A model generated the notes under the pieces. It did not search any database, had not been told where the DNA came from, and worked only from the letters and a program-made list of their open reading frames with translations. A stretch of DNA of 64,000 nucleotides from Tyto alba. Taxonomy: Eukaryota > Chordata > Aves > Strigiformes > Tytonidae. The position numbers were made by a program, and so were the translations under genes. The stretch's first letter is position 1. The number at the start of each line of letters is the position of its first letter. Below, in pieces: positions 26,101-37,421 of this stretch. The stretch is taken from NCBI RefSeq assembly GCF_018691265.1, contig NW_024881301.1:14940752-15004751 (forward strand), in the 5' to 3' direction.

Positions 26101-28883
26101 AATTCAGATATGATAAATATTCCTAGCTCCCTCCCATATTTCATTTCTTCTCAAGTGAAGTACTTCATCACTGAATAATATTTTAATGTGGTATGTAGAG
26201 GGATTCACATGTAGCTTGAGCTACTGGAAAAGGTAAGAGAAAAATACTGGGATGTTTTGTCCCCTAACAACCACTGCTGAGAAGAACAGTTAAATCACAA
26301 TCACTTTTTTCAGATTTGCTCCCTAGAAGTTTGAAGATTTAACAAAAGAAAGTTGGGACCAAAGTTGCCAACTTCAAAAATTATCTCAATGTTCTCTAGC
26401 CCATTACTGTGTACGCAGAAATTATTAGTATAATGCTTTAAATAACATTTACTTACATCACTAAAGTGTCCTGAGATACACTGAGGGCTCTGGACAGAAA
26501 ATCTCAAAAGAAAAATCCAGATGGCATAGCTAATTTAACAGAGCATAAAGCCACATGCATGCCTTTCTTGCAGTATTTAGTCCTTTAAATAAAGAAAACA
26601 AACAAACCCCCAGTTAAATCTGCTTTTAAGAGACTCATTCTTGGTAAGTAAAGAAACATTACTACACCAAACAAGTGACAGTAATCAAAGCATTGCAAAA
26701 GAAGCATCCAGAACAACTGTGGAATATACTGAAAAGGAAAAACCAAACATATTGGGAGAGGCTGTTTTGGCAGAACAGATGCCCACTTGTTCAATAAATT
26801 GCCTTCGTTTGTATGTTTGTTTGTTTTAGAAGAGAATCTAAATTTCTGAGAGATAGTTTAATTTAAAAAGCACCGCATCATGAATAATACAGGAAATGTT
26901 CTCATTGCAGAACTACAGAGTAATGATAAATTTCCATACACGAAATTCACAATGCAATAAAGTTAATGTGGGTTTTAAAAGGATGATTTTGAGTACTGAC
27001 ACAGTGTGAGAGGAGTTCTGCCTTGTCAGACCAATTAGCTGCTCCGCTAATTCCTTAGTCATGTATAGAGAATTTATTTTTCTTAGATCTGAGAGATCAG
27101 CTATTCATTTTCTGAATAAGTGCATATAGAAAACCAGTTTATTTGGTTTGGAATATCAATTAAAAAGTTGCATTTATTTCAGTGTGCGTTTTACTTGAGT
27201 AAAAGTACTTGATTTTTGTTATTCTGTAGAGAAATGTTGCCAAGTAAAGACACCAGAGCTTGAAGACTCAGTTGCAATATCAGTGTAATTGCAATGTCAG
27301 TTGTTCTCAACAACATATGGTGTTTTTTTTTTTTCCCCATAAAGATGTCTATGAAACTTAAGACATTTCTGTGATTTAGTTATTATATCAGATTAAAATT
27401 CAGAATTAATGTGAACAACATACTTAATATTACTCCTTATAAATTTGAAGTGGCAATTTAGAATTAAAACATTGCTTGGTAGGCTAGATCTGTGAATGTC
27501 TCTTTAGCTCACATTTGGTAATTTGGATTACAGAACATAATCAGCTCTTTAAACATTTATTTGAATTACTCAATATGAAAAAGATATGAAGAGAGAATGA
27601 GTGCATTATCAAGCCATGTTAAAAAAAAGCAATAATGTAATTGCACTGACCCACTAACTTTTTGTTTTCTATTAGGATAAATATATTCACTTTTATTATT
27701 TCTCTGTGCCAAAATTTATCAGTTTGACTTTCATTCTCACTGTTTAATGTCATTAGTTGTGAAAGATGTGCAAAATTACACTTTTTGTATAGCACTTAAT
27801 TATCTAACTGACCGTTAGCACTATTTTTATTCCCTATTCCACATGATCTACTTTGTTGGCATTGATGTAAAATGTCTCAATATATTAAATGTTATAGTTA
27901 GAACCATACCTAATTCTTCATAATTGGTTTGAAATGAAGTATCAAAGTCACACTTGGTACACACCTTGTCATTTACAGTAGTACACAGCTGCATAAAGCT
28001 CTCACAGATTATTGTAAACAAACAACTTTTTTTTTGTTGCCAAATCTTTTGAATCCTAAATTCCAGTTCTTCCAGGTCTGCAAGTATTGCCAAAAGAGAA
28101 AGGAGTCACTGGAAAATATGTCACTAGAAATTAATGACTGGAATATGAAATGAATTTGGATTTCAGAGTTGGAAAATTTAGGATCATGGAATTAATTGGC
28201 CCAGTATAAAACTTTTGCCTACAGAATTTAGAATCTGTCCAAATATTTAGGGGGATTAGTGTCTAATTTACAAGTATTTCCACCTCAGTAAACCCTGATA
28301 TGCCTAAACTGGTATGTTTAATATGAAAGTCTCATTTTAGAAACTGCCAACTAATGAAAACATTATAGTACCACTGAATAAGACAAAAGTCTGTGAAAAA
28401 GGCTTTACTCAAAAGATAGTAACTCCTTCACCATCTCAGATGGCAATCTAATTAGACACTTCCATATGCAGTAGTATAAATTTAACCTGAACCTGAAAAC
28501 TAGGCTCATGTGACATCTGTGTTAATTATACTCTGACAATTATTCAGTTAGTAAACAGAAGAAAGCAAATTAGTTAAGAAAAAGCATGACAAGAATTGCA
28601 TTTAGTGAAAATCACTGCAAATAAAATATTTTCAATCAGAAGTGTATAATATGTATTGTAAATATATCATGTAAGATAGATAACGAAGTAATTGTAATGT
28701 CATAATTGGAGACTTAGGCTATATCAAACATCTCATAAACTTGAAAAAAATTTAGAGGGATTATAACTGTAGTGGATTACATAGCTGATATAGATCACAA
28801 AAGTATTTATATTTCCTGGTTTCTTATTAATCTACTTTGATAATAGTATAAGAAGTAAGACAAATAGATAGTATGGTTCATGT
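23116..28883. other. Gene-free AT-rich DNA
   Basis: No gene or repeat family recognised. Low-complexity T-runs occur near 23340, 24770-24810 and 27320-27336. All open frames are under 85 codons and look like chance frames. Confidence 0.55.
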
Positions 28884-28931
28884 ATTTCTGTATTATTATG
28901 AATTATTATTATTTCTGTATTAATATGAATT
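28884..28931. repeat. Short direct repeat, 27-bp period
   Basis: ATTTCTGTATTATTATGAAT plus T at 28884-28904 recurs at 28911-28931 with one difference in 21 bases, separated by ATTATT. Confidence 0.88.
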
Positions 28932-29335
28932 TCGTACTCAATGAGAAACAAGTCTGAACCTATGAACTTTTGTCACCTAATTTCAAAAGCCCGGGCAACA
29001 CTGTATATTTAATTTTAAACAAAAAAACAACCAACCAACTAACCAAGAAGATCCCATGACCCAATCAATCAGATATCCAACCCAGATGATATGATACATC
29101 TTGCATTTTAAGTTATGTCAAAACATAAAATGGAGATCAACATTTGGGGATCATTTTGTTGGAACTTTCCCAACATATTGGAAAATCTAAACATGTTAGC
29201 AGAGCAGATTTATGCCAACACAAGAAAAAGTTTATCTGTTTGTGGTTTCAGAGTTTGATAAAACTTTATTTTCAAAAAACTCTAGAAAATGATTTAAGGA
29301 AAAGTCTAAGCACTGATAGCACCAATACACATTTA
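28932..29335. other. Gene-free AT-rich DNA
   Basis: Nothing recognised. A run of AACCAACCAACTAACC (near 29030-29045) is low complexity. Confidence 0.55.
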
Positions 29336-29395
29336 TAGTCATTACAGAGATAGTATAGTTATTACAGATGTGGTGCAGTCATTATAAAAGTGGCA
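29336..29395. repeat. Three degenerate 20-bp tandem units
   Basis: Three consecutive 20-bp blocks start at 29336, 29356 and 29376, each following the pattern (T/C)AGT(C/T)ATTA(C/T)A then a variable tail ending near TAGTA, TGGTG or TGGCA. Neighbouring units agree at about 13-15 of 20 positions with no indels. This is a small old minisatellite. Confidence 0.75.
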
Positions 29396-31825
29396 TGTAG
29401 GAACCAGGGAAGGACAGAGGATGTGCCATGCAGGTGAAATCTTCAGAGAATTCAGCTGCCAAAATTTGGCCATTATATACTATACATAAACAAATAGTAA
29501 TCCGGAGGTTTGTAACCTGTCCAAATCTGGGTGAAATTTTATGCAGTGAACTCCTTGCCAAACATAAAGCCTTTCAAAGCACGGAAGTCCTGGAGTTTTT
29601 CAACATAAAAGGTTGCAAACATTCTTTTAAAAAGTTGATCAAAATGCAATGTTTCACTTGTAGCAGTATCTGAACTGTTCCAGCTCAAAAGTAAAACAAA
29701 CAATAAAACCAATCAGAAATCAGCCTGAAACTAACGCCCACTCCTGAAAAAAAAATCCAAAGCAACTAAAGCCTTTCAGAAGTGTCAGACAACTACATCT
29801 TTAAGTGGTGTTCAAAACAGTGCCTATAAAACTGATTTGGTTATAGGGCTCCTTGCTGAACACTGTGGCAGCTGTAGCTGAGAATACACCAGAGAATTCT
29901 GGGGAATCTGTGGCTTTCCCAGGCCTTTTCCATGGAGTTTCAAGCTACATTAACATTTTGGTGAGATGGAAAAACGCCAGTTCAGCCCCTTGTCACTCAG
30001 TGAATGCCTCTGAATTACTCTAACTGTGATGGCCATTATTAGGCCCAGAGGAGACTGTTTTGGATGAGTCAATGGCAGAACCTGGCTCCTGCTAGCGACA
30101 GGCAAGTAAGTTTTAGAGACTTAAAAAACCCCTAAACATAACAAGAATAAATAGACAAAAATTTCTTGCAAACCATTTACTTAATACTTTCATCTGATGC
30201 CAACAACATGGGATAAAGATTTCACTGGTGGCCCTGAGCATCCCTTAGCATCTGGGAGAGCAATCAGGAAAGCTTGAAAAGGTGAGAACAGAAGCCAATG
30301 TAGGAAAGTCAGAAAGGAAACAAAGGGATTCAGTTCATCCATTCCCAAAATGACTATTTCAAACTGAGTCGAGAGGTGGGCTTTACTTAGTGCTGCCTAC
30401 GTATGGACTGAAGATGAGGCACATGTTTCAGAAAGACTGGACACTCAGACTGATCCATCATGAGGATGAGCATTTCGCAGCTCCCCTCTGCACAGCACAT
30501 GTGCATCCTTTCTGACTGCCAAGGTCTCGCTTTGATGCAGGAAATAGATGCACCTACTGGTGAGCTCAGAGAGGCTCTGGTGTGTAACAGCTTTGTTGGC
30601 TCTTCTGGCACTGGAAGGAAAATGGTTTCAAACCAATATAGGACACATTTGGAAATGAATCTGTTTTGCACAGCCTAAGAACATGACGACAAATTTGGAG
30701 TTGTGTGCATTTCCAAGTGAAATCTAATTTTCTTTGAATGAGTGCGCTCTTTGAGAAATGAGCCCTTATTTATGCAAATTGGTTTTAAATGAGAATATTT
30801 AACGAAAGGATTTGATCCCCATGTAATGAAAGCTCTTATAAATGTGCACCTAGGCAGCACAGACAGCCTTACTGCCTATCCAGGCACTTATTCTAAGAGT
30901 TTCTTTTTTACTCTTTGACAAAGTTTAGACTACATGTTTCTAATTAGAATGAAAAATAGTTAGATGAAGGATATTTTCAACTCAACTATTCAGCTATCCT
31001 TATAAATCTAAGAAGGGTTTACCAGGCTGACAGGTGGCAGCATGGCCCAGTGGATGTTAAATTGCTTAGAAACATTTTGGGCTTCTCATATTTTAAGAGA
31101 AAGAAAAGGTTCCAACCTTTCTTTGTTTATATGTCACTCAGAAATGGTTGGTTGTAAAAGTTCTGACCTTATTCTACACCTAATGTTCCAAGGGAGCTAT
31201 TGCATAGGGCATATTTGAATAGATTTGGTTAAGAAAATACAAAAATTAAATTTTGATCTCTTAATATTCAATTATGCTCAAACTATGCTGAAGGAAATTT
31301 CAAGGAGGTTGTAAGTTCTTTTGGCATGCTAATGTAACAGATGCAAAAGCATGAATTAACAGCTACAATGGAGAGCTGCCGGCAGGTACTGATTTGTAAA
31401 CTGATCTGAACTCTTGAAGGTAATTGAGTAGTGACTTACAAATGACTTCACAGTGAAAGTAGAAAGACCTTTTTCTACCCATAATTCTGTCTCAAACTTT
31501 CTCAGAACCCTATTTTGGGTTGTAAATTTCTGCTGCCAAAAGAATAATTTTTCTAAAAATATTTCCAAGCTGTTCCTGGCTGCATAGATGCATGTTTTGT
31601 AGTGACCCAAGGGAGGGAAAGTGCAGAGTTTGGAACAAGTGCCTGAAGATGGAGATGCTTCCTTTGTTGGTGGTTTAGACTGGCTTCTGCTTCTTTAGAG
31701 TTATTGTGAAACTAGACAGTGTTTAGGGATTTTGCCAATTATTTTCTCTTTAGCACTACTGAACATCTTGTTGTAAGAACTTTAAGCTACTCTTCAAAGC
31801 TAGCCAAAAAGAAACCATTATTTTG
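29396..31825. other. Gene-free DNA
   Basis: No gene recognised. A less AT-rich patch at about 30400-30620 is open on both strands (94 and 72 codons) but shows no recognisable protein family. Confidence 0.5.
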
Positions 31826-32147
31826 TCACAGAATCACAAAACAGCTGAGGTTCGAAGGGACTCCTGGAAGTCATCTTGTCCAAGCCCCTGCTCAAGCAGG
31901 GCCAACCACATCTGGTTGCCCAGGACCACGTCCAGATGGCTTTTGAGTATCTCCAAGGTGGGAGACTCCACAACTTCTCTGGGAAACCTGTGCCAGTGCT
32001 CAGTCACCTTCACAGTGAAAAAGTGTTTCCTGATATTCAGAGGGAACCTCCTGTGTTTCAGACTGTGCCCACTGCATCTTTCCTGTCACTTGGCACCACT
32101 GAAAAGAGCCTGGCTCTGTCTTTGCATCTCCCTTCAGGTATTTATAT
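31826..32147 (-). mobile_element. CR1 LINE 3' end
   Basis: The plus strand starts TCACAGAATCACAAAACAGC and continues GAAGGGACTCCTGGAAGTC, CTGCTCAAGCAGGGCCAACC, GGTGGGAGACTCCACAACTTC, AAAAAGTGTTTCCTGATATTC, TGCCCACTGCATCTTTCCTG and GGTATTTATA. This is the reverse complement of the 3' region of the CR1 subfamily that carries the CTCAAGCAGGG phrase. It is less diverged than the copy at 17911, so it is probably younger. It is 5'-truncated, about 320 bp, and non-coding. The frames that span it are shadows of the repeat. Confidence 0.94.
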
Positions 32148-33080
32148 ATTTTTATTTGTTTTGCTGAACAATCTTATCAGGTATATGTCTTGCTGAACCA
32201 TCTTTGGTAGCACAGTCAAGCCTGTGACTATCTCTGCTGTTCTGGTCTCTGTGTGCCCCTAGGACATGATGAGAGAAATCTCACAGCCTTGCTCTTTACA
32301 CCACAAAGTTGCTTTATCATGAGTAAAGACTGTTCTCTTGATGCTTGCTACTCTGCAGTTGAAGGCTTCTGATTGACAATGATAGAGCTGAGCTAATGTA
32401 TGGGTAAAGAGGTCAGATATCCCTGGGAGATGGGACACACTGATCTTGAGTACGTGTCAGCTCTGTACAGGTATTCTTGTGGGCTAAATCCTAAAAACTG
32501 AATAAAGATGGAAACCATGTCTCCATTTGATTGGACATGTTGTACTTTCTGAACCAAGGAGTTATTCACAGGCAAATAAATAATGCCAGAGTCTGTTTGC
32601 TCCATGTGGTAGGAATGAAGAGAGATATGATGGCTATAAGCTGCTGGAGAAGCCATTTCACATAATTTCAGACAGAAAATCCTTCAGATCACTAGACCAA
32701 TCTGATTTTCAAAGGTGCTTATGTTTTTCATCCTCTTTCCTATTCTATTCAATACAACAGTGAAATTCTCTTTGATTTACCTGGGAGGATAGTTCAGCCT
32801 TTGCAGTGTCTTTTCTAAAATTTCTTATCCTCAAACTCACCTTCTTTCTAGAGTCTGCAATGTGAAGAAAGGAATAAGAATAACCTAATTTCAGCGACAG
32901 TAGAAACTACTTTACTAATCCCAACTTCCTTTCATTGAATCCAGAATATCATTCCTTGCCTCTAGCTTGTGTTCCTACAGAAAACTTCAGACTATCACTG
33001 TCAAAAAATGAAATCCTGGTAACATATTCCATGATCCTCTTTTAGCACCATTATCTGTTACTACTGACAATATCCTTTCT
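32148..33080. other. Gene-free AT-rich DNA
   Basis: Nothing recognised between the CR1 copy and the solo LTR that begins at 33086. Confidence 0.55.
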
Positions 33081-33214
33081 TCCTCTGTCCTGGGTTGAGT
33101 GAGTGGTGGAGTTTTTTGGTGGCAGAGAGGGGGCTATCGGGGTGGCCCCCTGTGAGAAGCTTCTCGAAGCTCCCCCAGCTCCACGTCAGCTCCACTTCTG
33201 TTTGAAAAACTGAG

Positions 33215-33249
33215 CCAATCAGCTGTGCCTCTGCGATAACGTATTTAAG
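33215..33249 (+). promoter_or_regulatory. LTR promoter motifs: CCAAT and TATA-like box
   Basis: CCAAT at 33215-33219 (within GAGCCAATCAG) and TATTTAAG at 33242-33249 are spaced as in retroviral U3 promoters. Transcription would start near 33270-33280. Activity is inferred from motifs only. Confidence 0.6.
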
Positions 33250-33963
33250 AAGGGATGTGGTGACGGGCAGTCGGACTGGTGAGGAGGAGTTGCTGCAGCT
33301 GCATGAACACCAAGGTCAGTGGAGGAACGGAGGAAGAAAGGAGGGGGGAGGTGTGCAGGAGCAGAGACCCTCCTGTATCCTGTGGTGAGACGGCAGGGCG
33401 ACCCCCTCCGCCACCCATGAAGATCTACAGTGGAGCAGACATTGATTTGTGGCCTGTTGCTCCTGCTCGGATGATCAAAGTTCTGTGCCCGAAGAAGGCT
33501 GGGGTCTCGTGGGAAAAGGCAGCCCCGCTGCTGTAATTCAGTGCTGGGAGGATTGCAGCATGCGGGGGGAGTCCCACGCCGGAGCAGCTTGGGAAGGGCT
33601 GCAGCCGCGGGAGAGAATCCTGTCAGAGGAAGTTAGTGACCCATGACGGAGCAGTGTGGGGAACGCTGCGGCCCATGGGAGGAATTCAAGTCGGAGAAAG
33701 TTTGTGGAGGACTGTCTCCTGTGAGAGGGGGACCACGATGGAGCAGGAGGAACAAGTTTCAGCCACTCCCCTCACCGAACATGAAGGGAAGTGGCAGCGC
33801 TGACTGCACCCCCCATTCCCTGCCCCTGCGCCACTGGGGGAGGAGGTAGAGATATCGGGAGCAGAGCTGAGCCCGGGAAGAAGGGAGGGGTGGGGGGAAG
33901 GTGTTCTCAAGATGTGGCAATGCTTCTCACTGTCCTACTCTGTTATGTATTGTTAGTGTCTGT

Positions 33964-33969
33964 AATAAA
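33964..33969 (+). promoter_or_regulatory. LTR polyadenylation signal AATAAA
   Basis: AATAAA lies in TGTAATAAATGTATG, followed by a T-rich stretch (TTCTTTTTTTCTTCC), the usual arrangement at the R/U5 border of an LTR. Confidence 0.7.
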
Positions 33970-34163
33970 TGTATGTTCTTTTTTTCTTCCCCTAACGAGT
34001 CTGCCTTTTGCTCGTGATCATAAAAGGGGGATTTTTTCCCCATCCCAGTCCTATCTTGAACCCCAAGCCTGGCTCTCTGTCCCTTCTCACTGCCGGAGGG
34101 GAAGGGAGAGAGAGCTGCTGCATTGTGGTTGGCTGCCAATCAGGCCTAAACCACAACATCCTC

Positions 34164-36300
34164 CTTGCTTGTAACCATCCTCACCTCCTCCCTCTGGTTC
34201 AGCTCTCCGCCTTTCTGCCTTCATACCCAACATGTGATATCTTCTTCTTCTTCATTCATTTCCCAATCACCTCGTAGTCCATCACCTGCTACCTTGATTA
34301 CTTCTCTTGCTCACCACTGTGCACAGCTTTCTAAATCTCAGAAGTGCAATTTTCATCTGCTGCTGCAGCATTAGATAAAATCAGAAATGAGGTAAGCAGC
34401 TGAGCTGCTGTATACGTTCACTAAATCACCCATGTACTTAATTCGCCTTTATTGAGATCTGAGAAGGGTATGAACTGTAGCTGAAGTGCCACCCAGACTT
34501 CCATGGCAACCTCTAATAATTTTGATTGCTTTTACTTTGTTTTGCATTGCATGTTGGAGGACTTTTCTATTTTTTTAAGCAGCAGAAGAGCCAGATTTTT
34601 TATTTTTCTAATACAATCCAGTGCAAGAAATTGAAGGAGAAACAACGATTTATGCCAAGCCCTAAACTCTTGAAAACATGGCTTTACAATGAAAATACTA
34701 ACAGATGCTTAGTGGTAAAAAGCAGAGGAGTGGTTGCCATGGTATCAGATGGCAGGGAAGGTAGCTCACTTTTTAAACTCCCTGGCAGTGTACATGCAGA
34801 ACCAACAAGTGGACAGCAATGCTGGCAGCCATTTGTCTCTGTACAGCACTTTGAGGGGCTACATGAAGGCTACTGCTGGGACTCAGCACTACTGCACTGG
34901 AAACTGGGATTGCCAGGCATTCAGCAGCAAGAGGGGCCCCGGGTGGAGTAGGGAGATGAGTGAAGAACAAATGGCTGGATTTCTTGCAGTTCATGTATAT
35001 GTTGCTTAAAGGGACAAGATCCTGACCCCTGCCTCGCCTTGCCACATATAAGCAGTATTAAAAAAAGTAGAAGGATGGTTTATACTTTCTGACAGATGGA
35101 CAAATAATCTGCCCTCTACCCAGCAGAATCATAATATTAATGAAGTCAACAAGACAGCAGCTGAGAAAGGGGTTAGAAGTTTTCTTCACATCAAGTTCTC
35201 TTTATAAAGCATCTCTGAAATAATTGTCTTTCACTAGAAAAAGGGCATATGATTAAAACAATAATTTAATAGCATTCTGAGAGCAAACTACATCCAAAAC
35301 AGCTAAAAGTCTGCTGGGTAAGATATTTCTGTGGGATGTGGGAAACACAGGCTCTAGCTTCTCTCTGGAAGCACACAGATCATGAACTTGAAATCTATCT
35401 TTCACATCTCAACAATGTGCCTTTTCCCAGGGGTTTGAGGGTCAGCATCTCCCATCACTTCTGTAGTATGAAGCGTGTTTTCAAAACTTCAAAAGCTGCT
35501 TTATATTTACCCCTTCTGTTATAGAATGTATCCCTGTAGGACACCCAAAATAAGTCATGTGGGAGACGTAGTGTGAGATGATGAAATTTCACTCAGATGA
35601 AAGCCACCTTATTATAAACAAGTGTGGGTTTTATGTGGCAAGAAGTTTTGGTATAACAAGATATAGAAATTTCATTAGATCCAAATAGTAGAAAAAGTCA
35701 GTTGTTATGCACTCAGCTCTTGGGACCAGAAAATGAAAACTTTTGAGCACAGCCTTTTTCATAACACTTTCTTATTCTTCCTTTCAGGAGGAGTAGATAA
35801 ATGGAGATGTTAAGAAAACACTAGGAACCTCAAAAGTACTTTGATTCAGGAGGAGATTCTTATTGAATCTGATCTGGTCATTGTTGGTACAGTTCCTGAA
35901 AGATTCATACTTTGGCAGCTGTTATTTGCATGGTGTTCTAGGTAGGAATTACTCTCAGTGCTTAATAAAATACCTGAAATCCAGTATCTGAAAAATGGCT
36001 TTCCTAGTGACATGAATATCACAATAAAAACTTCAAAATGCGTAAGTATTGGATGATACTGTATTGAAAATCTGTATCTCAGAGCCCAGAACATTTCTAC
36101 TTCTATAAAGCTGGAATTTATGAGTTAACTTTACGCAAAAAATACTTATTCATACAACTATATGTATTTTTTTTCTGAGCAGCTCAGAACTCTGCTATTT
36201 CCTATGAGCATATGGAACGCATTAGAAAAATTACCAAGAAATTCTACACAGTTACACCTTTTATCTGTCTATAGTGCCAATTCATATTTGCTTATCAACT

Positions 36301-36303
<3 letters not shown>
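34164..36303. other. Gene-free DNA
   Basis: No gene recognised. 34165-34370 is pyrimidine-rich with CTT repeats. A less AT-rich patch at about 34730-34960 is open on both strands (up to 141 codons on the plus strand) but has no family resemblance that I can see. Confidence 0.5.

Positions 36304-36344
<41 letters not shown>
36304..36344. repeat. Poly(T) tract, 41 nt (minus-strand poly(A) tail)
   Basis: Forty-one uninterrupted T residues. On the minus strand it is a poly(A) located 26 nt after an AATAAA, which is the spacing of a genuine cleavage and polyadenylation site. I read it as the tail of the retrocopy described below. Confidence 0.95.
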
Positions 36345-36352
<8 letters not shown>

Positions 36353-36370
36353 AATTGGCAAGGAATCTAG

Positions 36371-36376
36371 TTTATT
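36371..36376 (-). promoter_or_regulatory. Polyadenylation signal of the retrocopy (AATAAA, minus strand)
   Basis: TTTATT on the plus strand is AATAAA on the minus strand, 26 nt before the 41-nt poly(A). This spacing is the main evidence that the adjacent minus-strand sequence came from a polyadenylated transcript. Confidence 0.65.
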
Positions 36377-36602
36377 TTCTATAAAACCCAACCGGTTTCA
36401 CATAATTACATTCTATACAGGAATTTTATTAAACAACAGTAACAAAGTTATGAAGTGGAAAATAGATCCGTCTTTTGTTAGAACCAATATTCAACCCAGA
36501 TCTTGGCTTGTGAATATTCAACAGTAATCATATTTTCCCATAGTAATTTTCTTTTCATAGGGATTCCACTGTTGGCCTGCAATTAGTTTCTTGACATGTA
36601 CA

Positions 36603-37320
36603 TGAATGTGTCCCCCTCCCGCCTTGCTTAGGCAATAACCACCAGTGGGGGTCATGATGGCTGCATCAGCTCAAGTTGGACCTTGGTGAGATGGATGGCA
36701 ACACAGTAAGTAGCCAAGGACTGGCCTGCACAGTCACCCAGGTGTCTTGATGATATACAAATACAACTTTAAGTCAATCATCTCACTCCGTAAACAGTGG
36801 ACAGCCCAGGGCCACTTGAGCTCTCCTGCATGGAAGCAGGCTGCACACCAGGATCTCCCCTTGAGTAGGGACACCTCTGGTGGTTATTCCTTGAGGTTGA
36901 GAGGATCTTTATTCCTTCAGATACTTGGTAAGTGAACTCAGAATAAGCATGCTGAAACTTTATAATTTTAACTAAGTGATATAAGGAACTAACTGTGCAT
37001 ATATAATCCTTTAGATATAAACTGTTGACCAAATCTGGGACTAGGACTGGGTCCAGCAGCAGAGAGAATACTCTATGAGAAGGAGTTTAGAATGCAAGAG
37101 GGTCCTCTCTGAACCTCATGACTCAATGGGACATTCTCCCTAACAGTTTTGTCTGATTCTGTCCTCTATGCAGTAAATAGTCAAGATTACCTTGCCATTG
37201 AATCTTGTTAAACCACTGTCACATTTAGCACTAAATTTTGCTAACTCACTGTTTCATATCAATAAAGTATGTTTCTGCTTCTCTCTTGTGAGTGAATTGC
37301 ATCACTCTTGTTCTGTAACA
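36603..37320 (+). mobile_element. Probable solo LTR of an avian ERV (about 718 bp)
   Basis: The stretch starts TGAATGTGTCCCCCTCCCGC, contains GGCAATAACCACCAGTGGGGG and GACACCTCTGGTGGTTATTCC, and near its 3' end has TTTCATATCAATAAAGTATG (AATAAA at 37261) followed by CTTCTCTCTTGTGAGTGAATTG, ending TTCTGTAACA. This is the layout of an avian ERV LTR R/U5 end. The flanks ATGTACA (36596-36602) and ACGTACA (37321-37327) match at 6 of 7 bases, longer than the usual 4-6 bp duplication, so the exact edges may be off by one or two bases. It interrupts the minus-strand retrocopy, so it is the younger insertion. No internal retroviral sequence is attached. Confidence 0.65.
37261..37266 (+). promoter_or_regulatory. 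LTR polyadenylation signal AATAAA
   Basis: AATAAA sits 54 bp before the proposed LTR end, followed by a TTTCTGCTTCTCTCTTGTG stretch resembling a downstream GU/U-rich element. Confidence 0.6.
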
Positions 37321-37421
37321 ACGTACAAAGGTAAAACTTCCTTAATTTTAGGCAGGACTTTTTCTGCACACTTTTCTTCCAAAGTCTTTTTTTCTTGTGC
37401 CTGTTTTTTTATTATAACTCT

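Larger units (their letters stand above)
33086..34158 (+). mobile_element. Solo LTR of an avian endogenous retrovirus (1,073 bp)
   Basis: The element starts TGTCCTGGGTTGAG and ends CCTAAACCACAACA (TG...CA ends), and is flanked by a perfect 5-bp direct repeat TCCTC at 33081-33085 and 34159-34163. It is far more GC-rich than its surroundings. Plus-strand signals fit an LTR: CCAAT at 33215, TATTTAAG at 33242-33249 and AATAAA at 33964-33969, giving a short U3 and an unusually long R of roughly 700 nt. No internal retroviral region adjoins it, so it is a solo LTR left by recombination between the two LTRs of a provirus. Five-bp duplications fit ERVL/ERV1-like elements. The intact target duplication suggests a fairly recent insertion. 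Reading frames inside it are chance frames. Confidence 0.9.
36304..37421 (-). pseudogene. Candidate processed pseudogene, split by an LTR (unidentified parent)
   Basis: On the minus strand, 37412-37323 is open and reads AQEKKTLEEKCAEKVLPKIK and onward. The plus-strand LTR (36603-37320) then intervenes. From 36599 the minus strand resumes with HVKKLIAGQQWNPYEKKITM and ends in a TGA at 36520-36518. A plausible 3' UTR of about 170 nt follows, with two AATAAA motifs (minus strand, 36430-36425 and 36376-36371) and a 41-nt poly(A) 26 nt after the second. Joining the flanks of the LTR leaves a one-base frame change, and stops lie upstream, so it cannot be functional. I do not recognise the parent gene. 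Processed copies are uncommon in birds because CR1 does not use poly(A) templates. No target duplication was found. Confidence 0.45.

Noticed and set aside
31719..32196. Three overlapping plus-strand frames of 75-114 codons
   Set aside because: They are translations of a reverse-complemented CR1 3' end, not a gene.
33279..34174. Several open frames of 65-127 codons on both strands
   Set aside because: All lie inside the solo LTR, which is GC-rich non-coding repeat sequence.
34165..34370. Pyrimidine-rich stretch thought to be L2-like
   Set aside because: Only loose resemblance in CT-rich words; no ordered series of consensus phrases or polymerase motif.
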